64,000 bases of DNA from Diphasiastrum complanatum (taxonomy: Eukaryota > Streptophyta > Lycopodiopsida > Lycopodiales > Lycopodiaceae): positions 1-64,000 of the forward strand of contig MU831881.1 in assembly GCA_029204225.1 (NCBI GenBank). Direction: 5' to 3'. The notes under the pieces were generated by a model that saw only the letters and a program-made list of their open reading frames with translations, made no database searches and had not been told where the DNA came from. Numbering within the stretch: the first letter of the stretch is position 1; each line of letters starts with the position of its first letter. Below are positions 35,001 through 46,055 of the stretch, one piece after another. The position numbers were made by a program, and so were the translations under genes.

Positions 35001-38000
35001 CTTGATTCATAGATTGATTTTAAAGAGTTCCAAGGATGCTTGTGAATCTATTAATGGAGAATTGAAGGAAGAGGTTTATAGGGAGCAGCCATAAGGTTTT
35101 GAGGCTGAGGGCTAAGAGCATCTGGTGCTTTGTACGGGTTAAAGCAAGCTCCCAAGGCATGGTACAATCATATTGAAGCATAATTTTGAGAGAAGTATAT
35201 CTGACTGTTACTTGTATGTTTTGAGGGAGAAAGAGGACACAGTGATTATTGTCCTATATGTTGATGATCTAATCATCATAGGTAGCAATAAGTTGCTTAT
35301 TGCTAAGGTCAAAGATCTTTCTCGTGAATGTGACATGAAAGATTTGGGCTTGATACATTATTACCTAGGATTAGAAGTTTGGAGGAAACAACATATTCTT
35401 TTTATATCCCAGGCAAAGTATGCAAATGAGCTTTTTCGAAGGGTCAATATGCAAGATTGCAAGCCTATAGCCACTCCCAGTGACACAAGTAATAAGCCAT
35501 CCATGGCTGATGGGACACTGTTTGAAGACGAAACGCTCTATTGTCAATTGGTGGGCAGCTTGATGTACCTTACAAATACCAGACCAGACATTGCACATGC
35601 AGCTGGCGTTGCAAGTCAGTTAATGAGTAACCGACAGAGGCACAATGGAAATCAGCCAAGCGAATTCTGAGGTATGTAAAAGGAACTTCTACATATGGCA
35701 TTGGTTAGACAGATGATGGAAACCTTCAGTTGGAAGGTTATTCTGATACGGATTGGGCGCAGGAGACAAGGATGGTTGTAGATTCACAACAATTATTCAT
35801 TTCACCTGGGTTCTGAAGCAGTTTCTTGGTGCAGCAAGAAACAACCTATGATAGCATTGTCTTCGACAGAAGCTGAGTACAAGGCAACTACGAGGGCCGC
35901 TTGCAAGGCTATGTGGTTGAGGCGCTACCTGACTAATATGCTGATTGCTCAAAGTGAGTCCTATAGTGATGTATTGTGATAGTTGGAGTTGCATTCAGGT
36001 TGAGAGGAATCCTGTATACCATGCCAAGACAAAACACATTGAGGTTATCGAGCACTTTATATGGGAGAAAGTGCACAGTGGGGAAATTCAGCTTGAGTTT
36101 TGTGGCTCTGAAGATTATACGCTGCAGGCATCTTTATGAAGTCGCTAGTAAAGAGAAATTTAGACAGTCTTTGGGTGTTACATTAAATAAGATAGCCATT
36201 AAGGGGTTGTACCCCTAGTGGCTCTAGGCACTTTACATGGTTTTATGTTATGCATTCATCGTGGGGCAATCCAATTGTAAATACATTGTGCCGACCTTTG
36301 TAAGTTAAAATAAGTAAGTGCAAGTTGAGTCCAAGTGGCCAAGTGTGCATGCCATGTGGCATATGTAGGTGATTTCAAATGCTATTGGGCTGAATCTAAG
36401 ATTCTAACAATCAAGAACATTGAACACTTTCAATTCTGGAAAATAGTGGATAGCCATAGAACAACAATCCTCAAGAAAGAGAAAGCTAAAATTGAGAGAG
36501 AAACATCAAACTTTGTATTGCACAAAATGAATCCCTAACTATTCTCCTAATGTGGAGAGATACAAATAGATGGGTCATGGTAGATGTAAACGCTCAAGAA
36601 TGGAGAGCCAAACACTAACAGCCCATGGAATTGAATAGCCAACGAATGTAACTTCTCCATGGTATTGAATATGAAGTGTCAAACTCATATGGACTCTAAA
36701 GGCCATCTTTAAAATGGGCCCTATGAACTTAGAAGGTGAATTAACATTAAAACTAAAGGACCCCAATGGGTATACAATATTGGTATGGTCTAAGTTTAAC
36801 ATACCCAAGACAAGATTCCTATTGTTGTATAAGAATTAAGCATGCATATTGTGTGGCTTTATTAAGATGGCTTATGTAAAAATAATTTTATCTAGCTTTC
36901 TTTTAAGTTCTGAATTTAGAAGTTGACTGCGAATGATTTTGAAATGGAGTTCCAATTTTTGAATACTTATTTTTGGTCAATTGTGATATGTTCAGATATC
37001 TTCAAACCAGATCCAAGCTTCCTGGACAGTGAGAAGAAATATGAAGATATAAAGAAAGAGATTTTAGGTGAAGAGTCAGATGATGATGCCGGGGGGGCTG
37101 AAGATGAGTCGGCTGAAGATTCTGAAGAGGACGAAGACGAAGAGAGCGAGGATGAGAAGAAGATGACGATTCATGACGAAACTGAGACAAATCTTGTGAA
37201 TCTTCGTCGAACAATTTACCTTACGATCATGTCTAGTGTTGATTTTGAAGAGGCTGGTCATAAACTGATGAAGATAAAGCTTGAACCTGGGCAAGAGGTA
37301 GTGAAATTTTTTTTATGTTGTTGAATTTTCCAGTTTCTTGAAACTAATGCCTTGTCTGCAAGGCATTTTTGAAAGGCTTTTATCTACTTGTGCAGAAGGA
37401 AATGGTTTTGAAATTGAAGCTTTTTGCATATCCTGAAAAATGAATTCATTTTTTTAACATTTTATGTGTTATTTAGGATTGAATATCAATTAGCCTATAA
37501 GCTTGTTAAGATCAATAATGTATAAGAATTCATAGTTTGAATGACAGGTTAGGTTGACGTAGTTAGTGGTTTACTGAAGTCTCTTTAATGGTATTTCAAG
37601 GTTGGCTGCTCTCCTGTTACACATTTATGTTTGAAATATTGCATCAAGTTTTACTTGTTTATGCTAAATTTGCAGTTTTTCCTAAACTGCGTGCTACATT
37701 TTTTCTAAAACAGATGGAGCTGTGTGTTATGCTCTTAGAATGTTGTAGCCAAGAGAGAACATACTTGCGATATTATGGACTATTGGGGCAGAGATTTTGC
37801 ATGATAAATCGAGTTTTTCAAGAGAATTTCGACGAGTGTTTTGTGAAACAGTATTCCATGATCCACAGACTTGAGACAAATAAACTTCGCAATGTTGCCA
37901 AATTTTTTGCTCATCTTTTGGGGACAGATGCTCTTCCTTGGCAAGTTCTTGCATATATTCGTCTTACTGAGGAAGACACAACGTCATCGTCTCGTATATT

Positions 38001-38969
38001 TATCAAGATTCTGTTTCAGGTTAGGCAGACTCTTATGGTCATTTCACTTGTAGTACAAGTTTACTGATGTAGGTGCTAGAGATAAAGTCTGCCTGCTTTT
38101 TGACTAGATTATTGCATTGTATTACCATGTTTTTTTGCTTAGTTGACAGTTGGTTAAGATTAGTAGTTTTCTTTAACCCCAACTTGATCCTTAGCTGGTT
38201 ATACTTTTTCTTATAACAAGGGTTATCTTGAGGTTTGTAGCTCTCTTCATTCCAAATCTGATCAGATTGCCATAGTTGATTATACTTTTTGTTGTAGTGA
38301 GGATTATGATGAGTTGCACAGGCATGTTCCTTTGTGTTGTTTGCATATGCTTTGCATGCCAAATCCAGCAACCCTTTTGCTTGTCTGCTGCTTTGTTTCT
38401 TCCTCATGTAGGAAAAACATGTAGATTTTGATTCTTTGCTTTGTGATTTGTGTTTACTTCTAGCCTAGCTGCAAAGTTGCAGTTTGATAGCTACCCCAAT
38501 ACAAGTAAAAACGGACATCATGTAAGGAACTCCATCCATTATCTTTTGCATCTGATCTCCACCCTTTGTGTACTGTCTGCAGGAGCTATCTGAGCATCTT
38601 GGTTTGCGGAAGTTGAATGAAAGGTTAAACGATCCACTTGTTCAAGAGTCCTTTGATGGCATTTTCCCAAAAGATAATCCGAAGAATACAAGGTTTGCTA
38701 TCAATTTTTTCACCTCGATTGGTTTAGGAGGTATTACCGATAGCCTCAGAGAGTATCTGAAGAACATGCCACGCCTTATCATGCAACAACAAAAGCCCAT
38801 TGAGAGTGAGAATGATGATACTGGATCATCAGACGCATCTTCAAATGAAAGCACAAGCGAGAGTGAAACAGAAAGTACCGATACAGATTCCATTGACGTG
38901 GATTCAAATTCAGACAGTGAAAGTGACGGCAAAGACTCTAAGCCAAAGAAGAAGAGAAGGAAGCAATGA
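26003..38969 (+). CDS. CWC22: Pre-mRNA-splicing factor CWC22, nine coding exons
   Basis: Coding exons: 26003-26340, 26651-27848, 28082-28204, 28322-28388, 28502-28605, 34109-34211, 36996-37297, 37714-38019, 38583-38969. All introns are GT-AG and phases match, giving 2928 coding bases (975 residues). An in-frame TGA at 25,994 precedes the ATG. Residues 1-390 are an Arg/Glu/Asp-rich disordered arm. [16 protein letters not shown] (about 390-405) leads into the MIF4G domain (about 410-595), the HEAT-repeat platform that binds eIF4A3. [11 protein letters not shown] and [10 protein letters not shown] follow. An acidic stretch (about 670-698) precedes the MA3 domain (about 712-830: [41 protein letters not shown]). 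A Ser/Asp tail ends in KKKRRKQ. CWC22 is needed for pre-mRNA splicing and hands eIF4A3 to the exon junction complex. Length and domains equal those of known plant and animal orthologs, and nothing is broken. Introns 5 and 6 are inflated by Copia debris. Confidence 0.95.
28606..34108 (+). other. CWC22 intron 5, 5.5 kb, with an antisense Copia remnant
   Basis: The donor CAG/GTAATC and acceptor TTGTAG/GGA join residue Gln610 to Gly611. Apart from the Copia remnant at 31,390-32,480 no genes are recognised. Several short open frames (29,272-30,731) lack recognisable domains. Intron length comes mostly from old, unrecognisable repeats. Confidence 0.85.
31390..32480 (-). pseudogene. Heavily decayed Copia integrase/RT remnant inside CWC22 intron 5
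   Basis: Reading minus in shifting frames: [12 protein letters not shown] and [12 protein letters not shown] (integrase C-terminus, 32,480-32,300), then [17 protein letters not shown] and [15 protein letters not shown] (RT N-terminus, about 31,920-31,740). [17 protein letters not shown] and [14 protein letters not shown] (RT palm with a VDD core, about 31,620-31,440) follow. Order and spacing are Copia. At least six frameshifts or stops make this one of the oldest copies here. Confidence 0.75.
34212..36995 (+). other. CWC22 intron 6, 2.8 kb, with a sense Copia remnant
   Basis: The donor CTTG/GTGAGT and acceptor TTCAG/ATATC split codon 645 (Asp). It contains Copia RT-RNase H debris at 35,100-36,230 in the same orientation as the gene. 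The remaining sequence shows no gene. Confidence 0.88.
35100..36230 (+). pseudogene. Copia RT and RNase H remnant inside CWC22 intron 6
   Basis: [18 protein letters not shown] (35,130) and [19 protein letters not shown] carry an intact [51 protein letters not shown] and then broken RNase H ([18 protein letters not shown]) follow in order. The open part is 35,173-35,670. Upstream domains and LTRs are absent. It is a truncated insertion that the intron tolerates. Confidence 0.88.
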
Positions 38970-40683
38970 CACACCAGGTAATATTCTTCCAGGGATATTT
39001 ACCATTTGCCACAGGCATGCATACCAGGAGGTTGGAGTTATTTTGGCTGGAGTTCAGATAGCAGCTTGGCTGGTAAGATGGGGGTGCTCTATGTATAATT
39101 ATTATATGAAAAATAAGCAATTTCAAGATTTATTTTGGTCATTTTATTTGATCGAAAACCCATACTGAATTCATATGAAATTCCTCATGTGGGCTAGCCG
39201 GGCGTTTGTTTAGCTGTGAAAGGCTGGATAGAACCTCCTATGAAAGCATGAGAGGATTGGTCCTTTTAAGAGAAGGATGTATTAGGATGCAGCTACGAGC
39301 ACTTACGAAAGATTCTTTTTCTTTCATATAATGAAAACAGGTTCTTGTAATCTTGGGAAGAGTTGGGGTGCTATTACATAACTCCTTACATGGTCTATTA
39401 GCCTTCCTCAAATTTCTGTGTTGCATTTTGTCAATAGTAAAGTACATGGTTTTTATCAATAAAAATGACTTGACAATGGAGCAAGCCAATCTGATCTTCA
39501 AATCATTATAAAAGCAGTACCTGATTTTTGCCATCATCCTCTCGAGTCTCGTGTTGATCACCATCACACTAGTCTATAAAATAAAGATTATCTTGATGGC
39601 ATCCATTTGGAATCTCAAATTTGTTAATTCAACCTTACCGACCAATCTCAAGATTTGCACGTCTTTTTAAAGGTAAAAAAAGGTCAAGAGTACTTTTGTT
39701 TTTTATAGAGAGAACCCTGTGAAAACAAATTTTTAATCTATTTGTTATTTTTAGTGAGTGCTTTTGGGGCAAATTTCAGCTATTCAATTCTTGATGATCT
39801 ATTATTTTTAGCAAGAATATCCTTCAAATTTTTATCCAACTAAAGCATTCTAGATTCGACATGTGTTGATCATGGCCTGCTCTATTACCAGGTTGAAAAA
39901 CTCATGGAACAATGCATTTACATCATTATGAGAGAAGAAATTACAATGATGAGAGGTTGGCGTCTCTTCACATTCGGTCCTGCCAAGGTCCTTCTACACT
40001 TTAAGGACTGGACTTCATCAATTACAACTCACATAGGCTCATAGGCCTACTTGTTCATTGTAACCTAGCAACTACACGTGATTACATATGAAGAATAAGT
40101 ATACTACATGAGTCATCATGTTGCATTCACTACACTTAATAACTTATATCTGAAAGTGCAATATCATAATGCAGGGTAGCATCTAAATTTCAATTTGCAT
40201 GGAGGGATATGTTCTCTTACAAAACCTCGAGATTTCATACAAATCATAACGATACCTTTATTTGGCACACAAACCATTGGTATCACACCAAGTCCCACTC
40301 AGCATGGTGACCCTTAGTTATTATGTCAAGTCATCAATTAAGCCATATCTCTCAAATGTAGTGGATGATATATGCCCATGAACATGTAGACCCCAAGTAT
40401 TCTTGTTTTGCAAGATTCAGTCAATTGCTGCTACAAATTACAGCACAATAAGAACGTGAAATTTACTCAAGAGAATTTGTCATGACATTTCTTTTTCAAA
40501 GAAAGATTTTGAAAAAATATGAACGAATGGGCCAACTTTAATACTTGGCAGAATAATTCACCAAAATGAGATTCATAGTTGCTACAAGTCTACAAAAAAA
40601 CTAGTATGCCACAATTTTGTTCAAAAACATTCTCTTTGTGTGAACGTACATGAGATGAAACTTCATTTTGAAATGCATAATGA
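38970..40683. other. Non-coding stretch 3' of CWC22
   Basis: It starts with the 3' UTR of CWC22; no AATAAA was seen close by. A minus-strand open frame at 39,238-39,567 has no convincing domain. No other gene is seen. Confidence 0.5.
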
Positions 40684-40716
40684 GCCAAATTAGTGAATTG
40701 GTAAAACCTCCATGAA

Positions 40717-42300
40717 GTGATAGATTTTCTATCCGCGACAATCATCGTGAGCTCCCACCGTCCCCTCTGCGTGTCCAAGCAAGTCATCGTCATGAAGAAC
40801 ATGATGGAAGGACCAAATGCTGTCTACAATTGGGCCTCGTTCCTCGTAAAAGAGTTGCAGGCTACTTTCAAGTGCCCCTCATGGATCACCTGCGGTGGTC
40901 TCATCACTGTCATTACATTCACACACTTGGAACATCTAGGTGTTAGAACGCCCACACCCACCTCTCCATTCGCTAGCCTATCCTCACAAGATCCACTCGT
41001 GCAATTGTTGGCTGGCCACTTTGCCTCCTCACCTACGCCATCTACTCACACATGCACCAGTCCCACTCGTTCCTCTCCCCTACTTCAGATCATGTCCCCT
41101 GTACACAGCCCCATCCGTCCAGCTGCCTCTTCCCCGATCTCATCAGCTGTCACAACTTCCATAGTTTCTTCCATCGTTTCTCCCATAACTACTCTAGCCA
41201 TCACCACGTCATCCCCCCTCGCTATCAGTATACCACTGACCTCATCTTCCATTCGTCCCACAGTTGTTTCCACCATCGCATCTCTAACTACCTCCATTGT
41301 CACCCCTGTTCTGGTAGCCGTATCCACCGCCACTGTTCCACCCATCACCACCATCTATGTCACCATGCCTCTCCCACCACCCATCGCAACTTTGCCACCT
41401 TCGGCCGACTGGGACACTCAAGATTTGGGTTGTTGGACTGCCTTAAAGAGCCTCCAGCAATAACTCCACCGGATGCTCTATGAAAGAGCTACTGAGCAGT
41501 CTTGCGACCAATTAGTGTAGGGCAACGGCGCTACAGGCCTTCACTGATCAAGTCGCGCAGTTGAAATGAGAGCAAGAAAAAGAGAGGACATAGAGCTAGT
41601 CCAGCAACTCAAGGACCAATTGAAGAAAGCAAAACAAGCAGCTCAACAACATACACAGCTCGTGTCCAAACTTCAGACCGAGCTCATCCAAGAAAAGACC
41701 ACGTGACAAACATATCAATCAGACCGCCAGCACCTTATGCTGAAACAGACAATGCTAGAGCATGAGCGCGAATCTCTCAGAGCCACCGAGAGATCGCTCA
41801 AGGACTACATCTGCCAACTGGAGCGCAATGTTTCAAAAGAAAAGATGGAGATGCAGAGAGCCCAATAACTTTACCACCCAACAGGCGGCCTTGGAACTGA
41901 AGGTCCAGCAAATAGATCAGCAAGTGTAGGCTACACTAGACCAAATGGTAGCAACGGCAGAAGAAGAGACACCGGCCGCCCAAAAACTTAAAAAAAAACG
42001 GGCCGAGTATTATAAAGACCACCTTGCTCGGGTGCTATAGACCTATCAGGACCAATGCAAACTTCATGATGTTGTGCTCACCACCAAAGACACAGAGCTG
42101 TCAACCCTATGCACCATGCTCCAAAAAGACGAGCAAACACTCAAGGTGACTGAAGGCCTGCGCACCTTGAAGAAGACATTCACCGCCGTTCTAGAGTTTT
42201 TCACTGCTCTAGACGACAATGTACCATTTACTTTTCAGTATCTCATTAGACTAGCTTTTTATTATTTTTCTCTGCCTTTCCCAGCTTCCCCCCTCCTCTA
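40717..42300 (+). pseudogene. G-family gag-like coiled-coil protein (copy G2)
   Basis: An open part at 40,717-41,463 holds EGPNAVYNWASFLVKELQAT, then a 120-residue Ser/Thr/Pro-rich low-complexity stretch. Behind it, in interrupted frames, runs a long coiled coil (VQQLKDQLKKAKQAAQQHTQ, LKDYICQLERNVSKEKMEMQ, TTQQAALELKVQQIDQQV) up to about 42,180. As in G1, stops such as TAG replace expected Gln (QQV-stop-ATLDQ, RVL-stop-TYQDQ). It shares architecture with G1 and shows an N-terminal block that G1 lacks. The function is unknown; a structural element protein is likely. Confidence 0.6.
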
Positions 42301-42461
42301 ATTCAGACATCATTTAGATTTATCTCGAGCGCGGACATGTTAGGATTGACAAGATATGTGGTGGTGGCTTCGGCCTGAACGGGAGGGAAGCCGAAAAAGA
42401 AAGAGAAAAATAATAAAAAGTTGAGTCTAATGAGATATTGAAAAGCAAATGGTAGATTGCC
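42217..42461. repeat. Inverted repeat, arms about 80 bp
   Basis: The plus strand at 42,217-42,297 (ACCATTTACTTTTCAGTATC, TCATTAGACTAGC, TTTTATTATTTTTCTC) is repeated as reverse complement at 42,379-42,461, with about 80 bases between the arms. A transcript would fold into a long hairpin. It lies at the 3' end of copy G2. Confidence 0.85.
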
Positions 42462-43737
42462 ACACCTTTGGCCTGAAGCATGTCTCCACACCTTGTATTT
42501 TTTTTAAAAAAAAGAAAAGAAGTCTAGAAAAAGTATCAACGGACTCACTTTATTTTTCTTGTTTTTAATGTTAATTCATTTGCTTTTTCTTATTTTTATT
42601 TATTCTTTTAATTATTTATTTATTCTTTTATCTATTTGTACAAACACTTTTCTTGTTTCCCCCCCTCTCAACCTCACTTTTGTTGCTGAAAGTTTTTTTT
42701 CTAACTTTTCGCCTAGTCTTTTCCCCCCTCTTGTCTATACCCCTTTTTCCCTTCCTTCCGCAGCGGTCTCACATCCCCACTCATGCCAACGCCCATGAAA
42801 TACGTAGGTGCCAAGAGAATGTCACCAAATTTGTAGCAGGGAAATGTAGAAGATTATGGTGAAGATTTTTCTAACGAATTCCAGATGCCAAAAGAGCCTA
42901 ATGGATATCAAATAAAGGAATCGTGCCGCCAAACTACATCAAGAGCGTCGACAAGTAATCGAGATGGAGTTCCAAAATCCAGATTTACTGGGAACGCCAA
43001 TATTAGAAGGTCAACAAGTCACAGACCGGCCAACGCAAAAACAAAGTCCAGCGCCTCCCCAACATATCTTACGACGATGGGGGAGGTAACCGAGTGTAGA
43101 AAGAGAGAGTATCCGCGGTAAGCAGGGAGAGAGATAGAAAGGCCTTAGGGTTAGGCCTTAGGGTTAGGACTATAGGTAGGTAAGGTTTTTTTTTAAAAAG
43201 AACTTCTAAATGAAGAATGTGAAAAAAAATTACAAGGAAAACAAAACTTTAGAGTTGAACATTTGAAGTGCTTCTCTCTTAAATCCAACAATTTTTTTTT
43301 TCAAAATTTGGCAATTCTGATCCATCTCCACTAATTTGATCATAACTTCCTCAATATTGATCCAAATCACGAAACTTCAGTACCTATGAAAAGTAACAAC
43401 AAGCTCTATCAGTCTATAGGATCAAATCAATGATTGAATGTGATTTGATAGATCAAATTTACAACAGAACATGTCTAAAAATTTTGAAGAAAAAAAACTA
43501 GCGAAACTAGAGCTACAAATCAAGATTTGTTCTAAACTAGCCTAACCTTGTTTAACTATTTTTTAAATATGTGTTACCTTTATAAATAACCTTAATTTAA
43601 AAAAGAAGCAAATTAAATAAAAAAAATTAAAAAAATGAACACAAGCACGTCAAATTTTGTTATGATTACAAGGTACCCTGCATGAAAGGCAAGGCCAACA
43701 ACAAGGATGTGGTATTTTCCCACAAAGGCCTTGCCCT
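42462..43737. other. Non-coding stretch between G2 and Copia B1
   Basis: T-rich, then A-rich DNA without genes. GGCCTTAGGGTTA is repeated in tandem at about 43,141-43,168. A hairpin (GCAAGGCC...GGCCTTGC enclosing TGTGG...CCACA) at about 43,689-43,735 abuts the B1 LTR. Short open frames at 42,559 and 42,885 show no domains. Confidence 0.6.
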
Positions 43738-44438
43738 TGTGAAGAATTGCCAAAAATTGACAAATCTAGCTTGATCAAAGACCATGTAGAACATTGTAAA
43801 TATTGTGTATAATTGGGTTCCACACATGTAAGGCCAAGATGCCACGTGGCAACCCACTCCTAATATAGGTTAGGTCAAGTCAAGAGAGTTGCTCATGTCT
43901 ATTTGGTGGTCATCCCCACTTTATAGGACCTACACCTAAGTTTAAGGTGAAAATTTGACCAACTAGCTACCTACCAAGCATAACTCTAGGATCTAGGCTA
44001 GGGTTTCATTTTAGGTCAAGGAGAGTGAGTTAAATTCCTTATTACATGCTGGAAATCCACCTAACTTCAAGAAGGAAGTCGAATTTGCTATGTATTCCCT
44101 CTCTCCATAGTGAGAAGAAAGAAAATTTTTGGAGTTCATTGGCAATCTCAAGCTAGTTCACTATGTACATTGAGTTTTTGTGATCCATATGAAACCAAAT
44201 CAATTTCTACTTGTTTCTCAGGTTGCAGACCGTACTACAGCATGTAGTATACACGTGTGGGCTCGGATTTCAATGTTTATCAATTCTTTTGATTGTTAAT
44301 GCTTGTTGTTTGTCAAATTGCCAATCTAGATCAACTTTTTTGTGTCTAGTTTTTTGATAGATTGTCAAGCAAGCATCCAGTCACTCTTGTGGATCTTTTG
44401 TAGATCCATTTATGGTCCTAAAGTACAGTACTTTCACA
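43738..44438 (+). repeat. Copia family B 5' LTR (copy B1, 701 bp)
   Basis: It starts TGTGAAGAATTG and ends CTTTCACA, directly followed by the primer-binding site. The first roughly 185 bases recur at 47,424-47,612 as the truncated 3' LTR. It contains an ACACGTGT palindrome at 44,251. Confidence 0.92.
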
Positions 44439-44451
44439 TGGTATCAGAGCC
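44439..44451 (+). promoter_or_regulatory. Primer-binding site of Copia B1
   Basis: TGGTATCAGAGCC, complementary to initiator tRNA-Met, directly abuts the LTR end. Confidence 0.92.
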
Positions 44452-44874
44452 AAGTACAAGAGCATAAGCCATTGATCTAATGCAAATCCATTTTTAGCAA
44501 GTTTTGGTGCTAAAAACTAGTATTGAGAGGGCAAGCTAGAATCTTGATTTTGGTGAGGAGATTTGATCCCAAACTTGGTAGGGGTCCAAATCCGTACTAT
44601 CCACATGTGTGGGCACCTCTGAACTTGCATTTAATGCATGGTATTCATTTGATCCAAAGAAATTCAATTTGTGAGCTTTTGATGTAATTTTTGGTGGAAA
44701 TCTTAGGATAAATACCAAGATTGAGTGCCATTGATTAGATTTGACTTAGGGTCATGAAATCTAATTAATCTAGGCTGAAATCAAGTCCTCTAAACTTGTT
44801 TTACAGGTCTTGAAAGTACATCAAAAAGTGTGAAAGAGATTAAGTCATTGTTTTGTCCAAAAATAGCCAAAATT

Positions 44875-45200
44875 GGCAAGATTTGATTGTAAGTAGATTT
44901 CACATCATCTTATCTTCATTCCAACCTTGTGAGGGAGTGCTAGAACTGAGATTATAAGTCCATTTGTTGGATTAGAAATCTAATTTGAGTGAAACACTAC
45001 AAGAAAGAAACCTTAGTGAGTTTCTAGAGAAAATCCATTTCTCGGCAAGATTTGTTTGAAAGTAGTTTTCACTTCATCTTATTTTCATTCCAGCTTTGTG
45101 AGGGAGTGATAGAACTGTGATTATAAGTCCATTTGTTGGATTAGAAATCAAATTGAGTGAAACACTACAAGTGTGAGACCTTTGTGAGTTTCAAGTCAAT
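44875..45200 (+). repeat. Tandem duplication (period about 169 bp) in the B1 leader
   Basis: GGCAAGATTTG, GAGGGAGTG.TAGAACTG and CCATTTGTTGGATTAGAAAT occur twice, starting at 44,875 and 45,044. The duplicated leader ends just before the gag start, so it could alter leader folding or packaging. Confidence 0.85.
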
Positions 45201-45236
45201 CAAATCTATTTCTTGTTTGTAGAAGTCACTAGTAAG

Positions 45237-45840
45237 ATGGGATCTGCTGGAGCATACCTTCTAGAAGGTAGTGAGAGATTGAATTCTACAAATCATGCTA
45301 TTTGGAAGGTTAGGATGGAGTCACTCTTGGTGCTCCAAGACCTTTATGAGTTCTTGATTGAAGATGAAGATGAACAACGATTTGTTGAGAGAAGTATCAG
45401 CATGTACTCGTCTAGAGAGGCTTGGGAGTCTTTAAAATCAATCTATGAGTTTAGCAACAGTTCTAGAGTTCTTATGCTTAGAAATCAAATTTTGCAAAGC
45501 ATGAGAAGTGAGGAGAGTGCACGAGATTATGTACTCAGAATCAAGTCTCTAAATAGGGAGTTGGCTTCCATTGGAGAGAAGATTCATGTGGAGAGCTTGT
45601 ACAAATTGTCCTTAATGGTCTAGGAGATGACTTTGCAAATTTGGTCCAAATTTTTGCCATCCAAGTCACTTTGCCAACTATAGAAAAATTTCATAGTGTA
45701 TTAGTGGCTGAAGAGTGTAGGATGCTCCACACAAAGGCAAGAATGAGTTCATTGTTTTTGCAGGATGGCATCAAGTTCAAAGGACAAGTCAAAGCAGAAA
45801 TGCTTCTTTTGTGGAAAGAAGGGGCATTATGCATCTGAAT
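45237..45840 (+). pseudogene. Copia B1 gag
   Basis: From MGSAGAYLLEGSERLN the frame gives a UBN2-type gag: NHAIWKVRMESLL, SREAWESLKSIYEFSNSSR, LMLRNQILQSMR and YVLRIKSLNRELASIGEKI. A frameshift near 45,600-45,620 ends the frame at KLSLMV. The following zinc-knuckle part is in another frame. Confidence 0.85.
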
Positions 45841-46055
45841 GCTACAACAGGCTAAGAGCACAAGTGGAGGAGGACAAACAAGGAAACCTTGCAAAGGAGG
45901 AGGAGGAGGATGAAGTAGATGTATTCTTGATGGCATCTACATTCTCACCAACAAGCAATAGCAATTCAAGAGACAATTGGTGGATCGGCAGTGGGGCTAG
46001 CTCCCACATGTCTTGTGAAAAAGGCCTTTTTCTCAACCTTACACTCTTTCAATGA
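45765..46055 (+). pseudogene. Copia B1 zinc knuckle and start of protease
   Basis: KCFFCGKKGHYASECY is a perfect CCHC zinc knuckle. It leads to an acidic linker and the protease start WWIGSGASSHMSC. The catalytic Asp of the D-S-G motif is Gly here, so the protease is dead. Copy B2 keeps the Asp at this position. Confidence 0.88.

Noticed and set aside
37002-37294. Minus-strand frames opposite CWC22 exon 7
   Set aside because: They mirror the acidic GA-rich exon (Ser, Leu and Pro runs). The sense frame encodes the conserved linker and start of MA3.
38642-38974. Minus frame of 110 codons opposite CWC22 exon 9
   Set aside because: It is antisense to the Ser/Asp-rich tail, and Ser/Leu runs are expected there.
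39238-39567. Minus frame of 109 codons with LINE-like text (RLERMMAKIRYCFYNDLKIR)
   Set aside because: Only a vague likeness to the LINE RT C-terminus, with no LPK or zinc motif, no upstream RT and no second copy.
41085-41354. Minus frame rich in Val, Met and Thr opposite G2
   Set aside because: It mirrors the Thr/Ser/Pro low-complexity stretch of the plus frame.
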